In this document: piece by piece, positions 1 through 5,804 of the stretch
Layout of the letters: the number at the start of each line of letters is the position of its first letter
How positions within the stretch are numbered: the first letter of the stretch is position 1
Assembly (NCBI GenBank): GCA_900555605.1
Contig: USLW01000148.1
Span: 1-5,804 of the forward strand
From: an uncultured Clostridium sp.
GTDB taxonomy: Bacteria > Bacillota > Clostridia > UBA1212 > UBA1255
Length of the DNA stretch: 5,804 nt
Reading direction: 5' to 3'
The notes under the pieces: model-generated
Seen by the model: only the letters and a program-made list of their open reading frames with translations
The model's database searches: none
Told to the model about the DNA's origin: nothing
Program-made: the position numbers and the translations under genes

Positions 1-46
1 TACTGATTTACACCACGATTTCAGTATTTCATATTTCCTGTTTGTT
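1..46. other. Short intergenic edge after the CysQ-like gene
   Basis: These 46 AT-rich bases follow the CysQ stop codon. No U-tract terminator hairpin is seen. A 6-base inverted repeat (TACTGA at 1-6, TCAGTA at 21-26) with a 14-base loop is present but lacks a following T-run in the direction of transcription inside the window. The operon may either continue or end just beyond the edge. Confidence 0.4.
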
Positions 47-940
47 TTATTTTACAATAAACCAGGGATTTAATAAATCTTCTTTGTTGTAGGCCAAGGG
101 AGTGCACCCATCCTGGTGATATAATTCTTTCCCGGCAGCCTTTGCGATAGCATGACCTGCAGCGGTATCCCATTCCATGGTGTAACCGTATTTTACATAT
201 ACGTCGGCCCTGCCTTCTGCGATGCAGCAGACCTTGATGGCGCTGGCGGTTTTGACTACATCGAGAATGTACTCCTTGCAGCGGTTCAAAAGCTGTGTTG
301 TTTGTTCATCCACAACGGCACTGGTGGTGACGCATACGACATGGCCGCTTCTTTCTGAGACACGGATCTGGTCCCGGGGACAGAACAGCTCCGGTTCTGC
401 GCAGTCCGTCTTTGCCGATGCGATTACCGGTTTCCTGTTCTCCTCTGAAAATGAGACTGCCGAAAGCGGCGCAGCAGTACATTTATATGCACCGAAATCT
501 TTTGCCGCATAATACAGCGTGCCGCTTACCGGGATATAAACAACGCCTGCCACGGCTCTGCCGCAGTAGGACAGGGCGATATTGACCGTAAATTCATTGT
601 TGCGCTTCACAAACTCCTTTGTCCCGTCAAGAGGGTCTACAATAAAACAAAATGGATTTTCCATTCTCCGGCGCAGCGCGGTCTCTGATTCCGCGGCAGC
701 CTCATAGGATTCCTCTGACAGAATAAAAAACGATGGATATTCCTGCCTTAAAATTTCCGAAATGACGGCATCCGCACGCTTATCCGCCTCTGTTACCGGG
801 GAATGGTCTGACTTATATGCTACGGAAAACGGACGATTATAAATTTCCAAAATCTCTGCAGCAGCCCTGCGCGCTGCCCGTATGCAAACCTTCAGCAGAC
901 GGCTGAAATTGATTTGCTCTATGGATGTTATTTTCTCCAT
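47..940 (-). CDS. cysQ: CysQ-like 3'(2'),5'-bisphosphate nucleotidase (inositol monophosphatase superfamily)
   Basis: 297-residue cytoplasmic Mg-dependent phosphatase. The family removes the 3'-phosphate from 3'-phosphoadenosine 5'-phosphate (PAP), the by-product of sulfate transfer from PAPS. Visible signatures in order: PVTEAD at 48-53; the metal-binding SEE at 75-77; DPLDGTKEF at 102-110, the form typical of CysQ with metal-ligand aspartates; AEGRADVY at 241-248; and WDTAAGHAI at 257-265, carrying the last metal-ligand aspartate. All expected catalytic residues are present, so it should be active. It is about 50 residues longer than E. coli CysQ (246 aa); part of the excess lies around 178-228 and part at the N-terminus. 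The ATG is supported by GGAG nine bases upstream. It is the last gene visible in the operon, 18 bases after the GT2 gene. The superfamily is certain. The substrate is inferred from the DPLDGTKEF motif; a sugar- or inositol-phosphate substrate remains possible. Confidence 0.9.
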   Translation of the reverse strand: MEKITSIEQINFSRLLKVCIRAARRAAAEILEIYNRPFSVAYKSDHSPVTEADKRADAVISEILRQEYPSFFILSEESYEAAAESETALRRRMENPFCFIVDPLDGTKEFVKRNNEFTVNIALSYCGRAVAGVVYIPVSGTLYYAAKDFGAYKCTAAPLSAVSFSEENRKPVIASAKTDCAEPELFCPRDQIRVSERSGHVVCVTTSAVVDEQTTQLLNRCKEYILDVVKTASAIKVCCIAEGRADVYVKYGYTMEWDTAAGHAIAKAAGKELYHQDGCTPLAYNKEDLLNPWFIVK

Positions 941-949
941 ACCAAACTG

Positions 950-958
950 CTCCGCTCC
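950..958 (-). promoter_or_regulatory. Ribosome binding site of the CysQ-like gene
   Basis: The minus strand reads GGAGCGGAG immediately after the TAA stop of the GT2 gene. The second GGAG ends nine bases before the ATG at 940 and the first ends fourteen before it. With the whole intergenic gap only 18 bases, there is no room for a promoter, so this gene depends on read-through transcription from upstream. Confidence 0.75.
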
Positions 959-1933
959 TTATTTTTCCTCTGTCCCGCTGAAATTCACGGTCTCGCGTAC
1001 AACATACAGCGGCCGATTTTTCGCCTCGTCATAGATACGGCCGATATAAGCGCCGATAATCCCTAAGATCAGCAGAATGATGCCGTTAAAAAATAGAGTG
1101 ATGGCCACAATCGAAGCCCAACCCGGCACGGTTGCGATGACGCCGCAAAGCTTTAAAATCACGGTTACAATCAAATAAATAAAGCTGGCGGTAGATATCA
1201 GGCAGCCAAAAAAAGAGGCCAGCTTCAGCGGCTTGTAGGAAAAGGACATTACGGCATCCGAAGCAAATTTAATCATTTTTTTCAGCGGATATTTTGTCGT
1301 GCCGGCGAAGCGCTTTTCCCGTACAAATTCTACCGGCGCGCTTTTGAAGCCCAGCCAGCTGATGATCCCCCGGACATACCGATTCTTTTCGCTGATCAGC
1401 TTCAGCGCATCGCAGACCTTTCGGTCAATCAGCCGGAAATCTCCTGTATCTACGGGAATATCCACTTCTGTCATCCGCCGCAGAAACCGGTAAAAGCATT
1501 TTGCGGTAAACTTTTTGAAAAAGGTTTCTCCCTTTCGTTTGACGCGCTGGCCGTATACGACGTCATACCCCTCCCGCCATTTGCGCAGCATTTCCGGAAT
1601 GACCTCCGGAGGATCCTGCAGATCCGCATCGATCACCACAACGGCTTGTCCCGCGGCGTATTCCATACCCGCCGTAATCGCGGTCTGATGGCCGAAATTC
1701 CGCGAAAAATCGATTAATTTTACATTTTTATCACGATAGCAGATTGCTGCCGCCAAATCTCGGGTTTTATCGCGGCTGCCATCGTTTACAAATATAATTT
1801 CATAGGTTTCTCCGGTACCGTCCATCACATTCTTCAGACGTTTATAGGTCTCCCCGATTACTTCCTCTTCATTAAAGACCGGTACAACGACGGAGCACAC
1901 AGGCCCTTCCCCTCGCGTGACTTCATTTTCCAT
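959..1933 (-). CDS. Polyprenyl-phosphate glycosyltransferase, GT2 family, GtrB/DPM1-like
   Basis: 324-residue enzyme that should transfer a sugar from a nucleotide donor to undecaprenyl phosphate on the cytoplasmic side of the membrane, making a lipid-linked monosaccharide. The GT-A domain occupies about 12-225: SVVVPVFNEEE at 14-24 (first strand and N-E-E signature), NDGSRDKT at 50-57, DADLQDPPE at 102-110 with the metal-binding DAD, DTGDFRLID at 162-170, and GTTKYPLKKM at 211-220. Two membrane segments follow at about 235-262 and 272-297, then the usual cytoplasmic tail GRIYDEAKNRPLYVVRE. This GT-A plus two C-terminal helices layout and length match the GtrB/bactoprenol glucosyltransferase and archaeal/bacterial DPM synthase group. 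The start has GAGG six bases upstream. It sits 21 bases after the PMT-like gene, which fits it as supplier of that enzyme's donor. Whether the sugar is mannose, glucose or another hexose cannot be read from the sequence. Confidence 0.93.
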   Translation of the reverse strand: MENEVTRGEGPVCSVVVPVFNEEEVIGETYKRLKNVMDGTGETYEIIFVNDGSRDKTRDLAAAICYRDKNVKLIDFSRNFGHQTAITAGMEYAAGQAVVVIDADLQDPPEVIPEMLRKWREGYDVVYGQRVKRKGETFFKKFTAKCFYRFLRRMTEVDIPVDTGDFRLIDRKVCDALKLISEKNRYVRGIISWLGFKSAPVEFVREKRFAGTTKYPLKKMIKFASDAVMSFSYKPLKLASFFGCLISTASFIYLIVTVILKLCGVIATVPGWASIVAITLFFNGIILLILGIIGAYIGRIYDEAKNRPLYVVRETVNFSGTEEK

Positions 1934-1939
1934 ATATGG

Positions 1940-1953
1940 CCTCGCCTTCCCTC
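1940..1953 (-). promoter_or_regulatory. Ribosome binding site of the GT2 gene
   Basis: The 21-base gap between the PMT-like stop (TGA, 1957-1955) and the GT2 start is almost entirely purine-rich on the minus strand, GAGGGAAGGCGAGG. The last GAGG ends six bases before the ATG at 1933. This supports the ATG chosen and leaves no space for a separate promoter. Confidence 0.75.
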
Positions 1954-1954
1954 G

Positions 1955-4471
1955 TCAGAACGTCCAGGTTGAGAACCAACGCAGAACATCCGTAACATAA
2001 GATTTTTTCACCGCCATCCCGGTCAGCGCGGGATAGAACAAAATAAACAGAACCAAAACAATGCCCAAATAGATCCCTACCGCATATTTTGAAACAATCT
2101 TTTCCTCCCGCAGGTGCTTGATGCAATAAACCAGCATAAAGATCAGGAACGGAACCGCGGTAAAATAGTGATAGATAAAGGCTACCCGGGTTACGAGAAT
2201 CCAAGGAAAATACTGCATGCCAAAGGCAACAAACACCAGAATCATGCCCTTGTCTCTGCGCTTCCAGGCAAAATAAGCCGCGGGAAAGATCGCAAGCAGT
2301 CCCATCCACCAAACAGCGGGATTTCCCATGGACACAATGGTGGAGGTCATATCGGCAGGCAATCCGCTGCCGCTGCCGGAGTAATACCAAATAGGACGCA
2401 TGATAATCGGCCACGACCACCAGGAGGAGCCGTAAGGATGCGTCGCATCCAGCGTGCTGTGATAGGAATACATATATTCCTGATTGCCGATTACAATATC
2501 CCAGAGCGATTTATCCGGCTCCGCCGCCATATACGGGATATAAGACAGTACATAAATAATACCCGGTATTACAATAAAGAACAGTACGCACAGCAGACAG
2601 GTAGGCAGGAAGTTTCCGCTCAGCCACGACTGCTTGCCCTGCGGAATCTGCAGCCTGCCGCTGACAGAATCCTCTGCCTCCAGATATTTTGCCAAAAAGA
2701 ACAGAATCGCCAATCCGCCGCCGGCATACAGACACGTCCATTTCGAAGCTGCACCGAGGCCGAACATCAAACCGCAGAAGGCCAGCGGCAGAACAGACTT
2801 CCAGAATGGCTTCTCGTATGATTTTGAGGTGAAATAATCATACATAAAATAATACATTGCGATGGTGAAAAATGCGGAATAGGAATCGATTGTCGCCAGC
2901 CGCGTCTGTGCCAGCCGCATAAAATCAAACATCATCAAAAATGCGGCAATAAAGGCATACTGTCTCTGTTTAAAAAGCTTTAAGCCAAACAGGTACATCA
3001 GAGGCACCATCAGGATGCCGAACAGCGTCCCCATAAAGCGCCAGCCGAAGGGATTCATTCCAAACAACCGGATTCCGACGGAAATAAAAAGCTTTCCGAG
3101 GGGCGGGTGCGTGGTTTCATACACATCGTAGCCGTGAATATTCTCATATGCCGTCCGCGGGAAATAAATCTCATCAAAATAAGTTCCGTTCATATAAGTG
3201 CGGTAAACCGGTACCGTCTCCTGTTCGTCAAACAGGTTGGCAGGATTTCCGCCTTCGCCGGTTCCCTCCTCCGCCGTATGGGTCTCGGTAATCGTTACGG
3301 GAATCCGCTCATATTCATTTTCCGCATTGGTACGGAAAAAGCCCAGCTCGTTCACCGCAAGTCCCGCGGCAGTCGCTTCCACCTTTACGCGCTTGGCGGT
3401 AAAATTCGCATTGGCATTGCTCCACTCAAAAAAGTCCCCCTTTGAGATGGTAAAGGCACGTACAAAGGTGCCGGGTTCCTCCTCCTTTTCATAGGAAACC
3501 TGATAGGATCCGCCGGTGGGGATATTGCTGGAATACATGGCGCGCGTTACTTTTGTCGTTTCCGGAAATTCCACAATCACATAGTCCCCTATGGAGGCCG
3601 CCTTCCAGAAGTTTGATGCAGCGCTGGTATCGCCTAAATTCGCAAATGACATCACACTGCAGATGACGACCATAATCAGCATAATCATCGCATCGCGTTT
3701 GCCCGGCCGCGGAAAGGTTTCTGACAGAGGAAGCTTCTTCCCGTAATGCTCCTGATCCGTTTTCCGGGCAAGGAGCACGGCATAGATCAGTGTTCCGATG
3801 ACCACGGCCGCGAACAGCAGCTGGAAGATCAGAGGAGTTCCTAAGGAAGATCGTTTTGATTGGCTGGGAGAAACATCTACCAATTCCGCCCCGGAAGGTA
3901 CGGATTTTACCTTCTCAAGCTGGATATTATCAACATAAACGGTTCCCACGGACTCTGCGCTGTAGCCGCCGAGCCCGATACTCAGCTTCATGGTGTCTTG
4001 TCCCTTGCCGGTTTCCAAATAAACCGTTACGGTCTGCCAGCCGTCTGTGGTGCCGAAAATGCCAGAGGAGCGTTTTGCAGCGTCGATTGCCGAGATGCTG
4101 AAGCCTGCGCCGCGGCTCTTATCGTCCAGGCCTTCGTCCACATTCTCCGTTTTGACGCGCAGCGTTACTTTATAATAGGAGCTGCCGTCCACCGCAAGCT
4201 CCTGATAGATCCTGGCATCATTTTTCCGGGTATTTGTGATTTTCAGACAGTTTCCCTCCGCGCCGTCCGGGACGACCGAAAAAACGGTGCAGTCCGGATC
4301 CCCTGCCGACTTCTGGTAGTTATACTGCTCCCAGCCCGCCGCGGAGGACGCGCTTTCTTCAAAGCCGCCGTTTCTCAGCGCTGTTTCCGCCGAACAGCCG
4401 GAAGAAACAAGCATGACTGTCAGGGTTAACAATAAAACAGCTCCCGCTGTAAGGACTTTACGCATTTTCAT
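1955..4471 (-). CDS. PMT-family (GT39) protein O-mannosyltransferase-like enzyme with two extracytoplasmic sandwich-type domains
   Basis: Large membrane GT-C enzyme, 838 residues from the preferred ATG (836 from the next one, six bases on). The family moves a sugar, classically mannose, from polyprenyl phosphate to Ser/Thr of proteins on the outer face of the membrane. Domains in order: export signal, 1-26; a carbohydrate-binding-like domain, about 29-187, opening with NGGFEE and closing with TVYVDNIQLE; helix 213-235; a positively charged cytoplasmic loop; helix 261-277; a discoidin-like domain, about 286-381; an acidic, glycine-rich linker, about 395-415; then the PMT core. Core signatures: FDEIYFPRTAYEN at 432-444 with the D-E pair D433/E434 thought catalytic in the family, THPPLGK at 454-460, QTRLATIDS at 522-530, ASKWT at 575-579, HPYGSSWWSWP at 678-688 (PMT C-terminal 4-helix region) and FIYHYF at 765-770. 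A longer reading from 4504 lacks a ribosome site and would put 11 non-signal residues ahead of the signal. Fold and family are secure; the acceptor, and protein rather than glycan as target, are not. Confidence 0.93.
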   Translation of the reverse strand: MKMRKVLTAGAVLLLTLTVMLVSSGCSAETALRNGGFEESASSAAGWEQYNYQKSAGDPDCTVFSVVPDGAEGNCLKITNTRKNDARIYQELAVDGSSYYKVTLRVKTENVDEGLDDKSRGAGFSISAIDAAKRSSGIFGTTDGWQTVTVYLETGKGQDTMKLSIGLGGYSAESVGTVYVDNIQLEKVKSVPSGAELVDVSPSQSKRSSLGTPLIFQLLFAAVVIGTLIYAVLLARKTDQEHYGKKLPLSETFPRPGKRDAMIMLIMVVICSVMSFANLGDTSAASNFWKAASIGDYVIVEFPETTKVTRAMYSSNIPTGGSYQVSYEKEEEPGTFVRAFTISKGDFFEWSNANANFTAKRVKVEATAAGLAVNELGFFRTNAENEYERIPVTITETHTAEEGTGEGGNPANLFDEQETVPVYRTYMNGTYFDEIYFPRTAYENIHGYDVYETTHPPLGKLFISVGIRLFGMNPFGWRFMGTLFGILMVPLMYLFGLKLFKQRQYAFIAAFLMMFDFMRLAQTRLATIDSYSAFFTIAMYYFMYDYFTSKSYEKPFWKSVLPLAFCGLMFGLGAASKWTCLYAGGGLAILFFLAKYLEAEDSVSGRLQIPQGKQSWLSGNFLPTCLLCVLFFIVIPGIIYVLSYIPYMAAEPDKSLWDIVIGNQEYMYSYHSTLDATHPYGSSWWSWPIIMRPIWYYSGSGSGLPADMTSTIVSMGNPAVWWMGLLAIFPAAYFAWKRRDKGMILVFVAFGMQYFPWILVTRVAFIYHYFTAVPFLIFMLVYCIKHLREEKIVSKYAVGIYLGIVLVLFILFYPALTGMAVKKSYVTDVLRWFSTWTF
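4383..4471 (-). other. N-terminal export signal of the PMT-like protein, possibly lipoprotein-type
   Basis: The first 26-29 residues read as a classic signal: basic start (MKMRK), a long hydrophobic core rich in Leu and Val, then VSSGC with Cys at residue 26. The cysteine and the Gly before it resemble a lipobox, but the -3 position is Ser rather than the preferred Leu/Val/Ile/Ala, so lipidation is only possible. Ordinary signal-peptidase cleavage nearby, or retention as a membrane anchor, would also place the following domain outside the cell. Confidence 0.6.
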
Positions 4472-5804
4472 CTTCCACGCTCCAAATTCTAAATCGTTTA
4501 TCATCTATCCGGATCACCCGAAATACGAACAGGCACGTCAGAACTACCAGCGCCGCACAGGAAATCACATTGCCCACCGCCATCAGGCCTCTGGTAAAAT
4601 TCAGGGCCGGCCAGTAATAATATCCGTATACTGCCGCGCTCTGGCCCGCCGCCTGCAGCTTCCCGCCTACCAGAAGATCTGTCATGATTTCCAGTACGCT
4701 GAAAAAATTACTGATTGACATCAATCCGAATACAGAAAGCAGCAGCTTGTTATTTGATTTAATGACCGCGATCAGCAGCAGTGCCACCACAGGAAAGAAA
4801 TACCGTTCGTGCATACGCGGCCCAAAGGTGACGACTGCATAAAGCAGCATGGCCGAGAGCAGATACGGGAGATAGGATTTCTTCTCTCCCTTCTGATACA
4901 GCACCCAAGTCAGGACGCTGAACGCCACAATCAAAAGCATGCCCAGCGTAAAATAGGTCAGCCCCAATACCTCCGTGCTGTCCTTCACCCAATTTTGGCC
5001 CAGGAGGAAATAAAAATTCAATGAGTTGACCGTTGTATAATCATAATGGCCCGTAGTACCGGTAAGTAGCTCATACAGCCAGGAAATCGGCCGCAGTCCG
5101 GAAAACGGCAGCGTAATCAGAATCATGGTGCCGGCAAAAACCAGAATACACAGCAGACACAGCGGAATCCAATGCTTCAGCCGCGCCGTACGCGACTGGC
5201 CGGCATAGCGTCCGTAGCCCTTGATCAGCATTTTAAAGAGCGCGTACCCTAAGATCGGCACCAGCATAAAGCCCTGCGGCTTAACCATCACCGCCGCTCC
5301 CAGCAGCGCGGCCGCAGGAATAAACCGATCCTTGGAGGTAAAATACATCGCACCGATTAAAGCCAGCGTAAGCATGGAATCCACCTGTCCCCAGCATGCG
5401 GAATCCAGCATAACAATGGGATTGAACAGCCAAAGCGCCACAAGCAGCATGACCCAGTTTTTACTGATCCGTTTGCTGCAAAGCAGATAAATGAAATATG
5501 CGATCACACAATCGCAAAGAATTGCAGGCAGCTTCATCAGCATCGTGTACAGCAGCGTATCGGCAAAACCGAACCATTTCGCCAAAAGTCCGTTGAAATA
5601 CAGGAAATACATATACAGCGGCGGATAATCAATATTACCGGCCTTTTCATAGGCCTGGGAAATACCGTGCTCCGCAGCCTGGTTTGCCCAATATTTAAAT
5701 AAATTCACGTCAATGTCGCACTGCGGCGCCGTAACGGACAGCGCCAGGCGGACGGCAAAGCCTAAAAGAATCATCAGAATGACTGCCCGGAAAAGCGGCA
5801 GTCC
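4458..5804 (-). CDS. GT-C membrane glycosyltransferase (GT87/mannosyltransferase-like), 5' end outside the window
   Basis: At least 448 residues; the frame stays open for ten codons beyond the first in-window ATG (5774) up to the window edge, and the first membrane helix is already under way there, so the true start probably lies beyond 5804. Counting from the edge codon: a first-loop D-x-D (D30-I-D32) followed by NLFKYWA, the usual position of the catalytic acid in GT-C enzymes; DYPPLYMY at 59-66; NPIVMLDSACWGQVDS at 128-143, a strong signature of the GT87/DUF2029 and related mannosyltransferase group; MVKPQG at 173-178; and MHERYFFP at 331-338. About ten or more hydrophobic helices fill the rest, and the tail is charged and cytoplasmic (IRIDDKRF onward). 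It should use a polyprenyl-phosphate sugar at the outer membrane face. Its overlap with the PMT-like gene suggests paired production. Likely role: extending the sugar placed by PMT, or building a surface glycan. Donor and acceptor are not readable. GT-C fold is firm; the GT87 assignment is moderate. Confidence 0.88.
   Translation of the reverse strand, partial: GLPLFRAVILMILLGFAVRLALSVTAPQCDIDVNLFKYWANQAAEHGISQAYEKAGNIDYPPLYMYFLYFNGLLAKWFGFADTLLYTMLMKLPAILCDCVIAYFIYLLCSKRISKNWVMLLVALWLFNPIVMLDSACWGQVDSMLTLALIGAMYFTSKDRFIPAAALLGAAVMVKPQGFMLVPILGYALFKMLIKGYGRYAGQSRTARLKHWIPLCLLCILVFAGTMILITLPFSGLRPISWLYELLTGTTGHYDYTTVNSLNFYFLLGQNWVKDSTEVLGLTYFTLGMLLIVAFSVLTWVLYQKGEKKSYLPYLLSAMLLYAVVTFGPRMHERYFFPVVALLLIAVIKSNNKLLLSVFGLMSISNFFSVLEIMTDLLVGGKLQAAGQSAAVYGYYYWPALNFTRGLMAVGNVISCAALVVLTCLFVFRVIRIDDKRFRIWSVEDENA
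4472..4483 (-). promoter_or_regulatory. Ribosome binding site of the PMT-like gene, inside the upstream coding region
   Basis: On the minus strand GGAG (4483-4480) lies eight bases before the ATG at 4471, and GGAAG (4476-4472) lies six bases before a second in-frame ATG at 4465. Both starts fall inside the last codons of the GT-C gene, whose TAA is at 4460-4458. The overlap is therefore 14 or 8 bases, an arrangement typical of translational coupling. The far upstream ATG at 4504 has no comparable site. This pair of sites decides the start. Confidence 0.75.

Noticed and set aside
1..26. Inverted repeat TACTGA/TCAGTA as a possible terminator or operator
   Set aside because: Only six AT-rich pairs with a 14-base loop, and no T-run can be seen because the window ends there.
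21..32. Three-codon mini-frame (ATG AAA TAC TGA) on the minus strand just after the CysQ gene, preceded by AGGA
   Set aside because: The AGG is only four bases from the ATG, too close for a good ribosome site, and a frame this short is expected by chance.
1923..2420. Minus-strand open frame of 165 codons spanning the end of the PMT-like gene and the GT2 start
   Set aside because: It is out of frame with both genes, runs through the conserved C-terminal helices of PMT, and its protein shows no family signature.
2114..2821. Plus-strand open frame of 235 codons opposite the PMT-like gene
   Set aside because: It is Arg-, Gln- and His-rich with no recognisable domain or membrane pattern, and it lies wholly antisense to a gene with clear family motifs. 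It is a composition shadow.
3860..4429. Plus-strand open frame of 189 codons opposite the N-terminal domain of the PMT-like gene
   Set aside because: No motif, no partner gene on the plus strand, and complete overlap with a well-supported coding region.
2588..5161. Similar short stretches in the two GT-C genes (CLLCV at about 2600 and CLLCI at about 5155)
   Set aside because: Short hydrophobic-helix similarity between membrane proteins; not a DNA repeat or evidence of recent duplication.

Overview
The window holds four tightly packed genes, all on the minus strand and so read from right to left. They are a membrane GT-C glycosyltransferase (5' end cut by the window edge), a PMT-family (GT39) protein O-mannosyltransferase-like enzyme with extra extracytoplasmic domains, a GtrB/DPM1-like polyprenyl-phosphate glycosyltransferase (GT2), and a CysQ-like 3'(2'),5'-bisphosphate nucleotidase. 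Gaps are -8 or -14, 21 and 18 bases, and each internal start has a purine-rich Shine-Dalgarno sequence. No promoter or terminator is visible between the genes, so this looks like the inside of one operon.

Organism: Roughly balanced base composition, strong GGAG/GAGG ribosome binding sites, single-membrane-style secretion logic and the PMT/GT2 pairing suggest a Gram-positive bacterium, most likely an anaerobic Clostridia-type Firmicute. This is inference from gene style; no marker gene is present to confirm it.

Layout (right to left): 5804-4458 GT-C transferase, open to the window edge; 4471-1955 PMT-like transferase, whose start overlaps the end of the previous gene; 1933-959 GT2 polyprenyl-phosphate sugar synthase; 940-47 CysQ-like phosphatase; 46-1 short non-coding edge with no convincing terminator.

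How they may work together: The GT2 enzyme would load a sugar (mannose or another hexose) from a nucleotide donor onto undecaprenyl phosphate at the inner face of the membrane. After flipping, the lipid-linked sugar is the class of donor used by GT-C enzymes on the outer face. The PMT-like enzyme would attach the first sugar to secreted protein, or glycosylate another surface acceptor, and the second GT-C enzyme could extend it. The phosphatase does not obviously belong to glycosylation. If it really hydrolyses 3'-phosphoadenosine 5'-phosphate, it hints at sulfate transfer in the same pathway, but no sulfotransferase is visible here.

No RNA gene, mobile element, CRISPR array or significant repeat was seen. 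No sequence here is clearly an undescribed system. The most unusual items are the domain architecture of the PMT-like protein and the company the phosphatase keeps.
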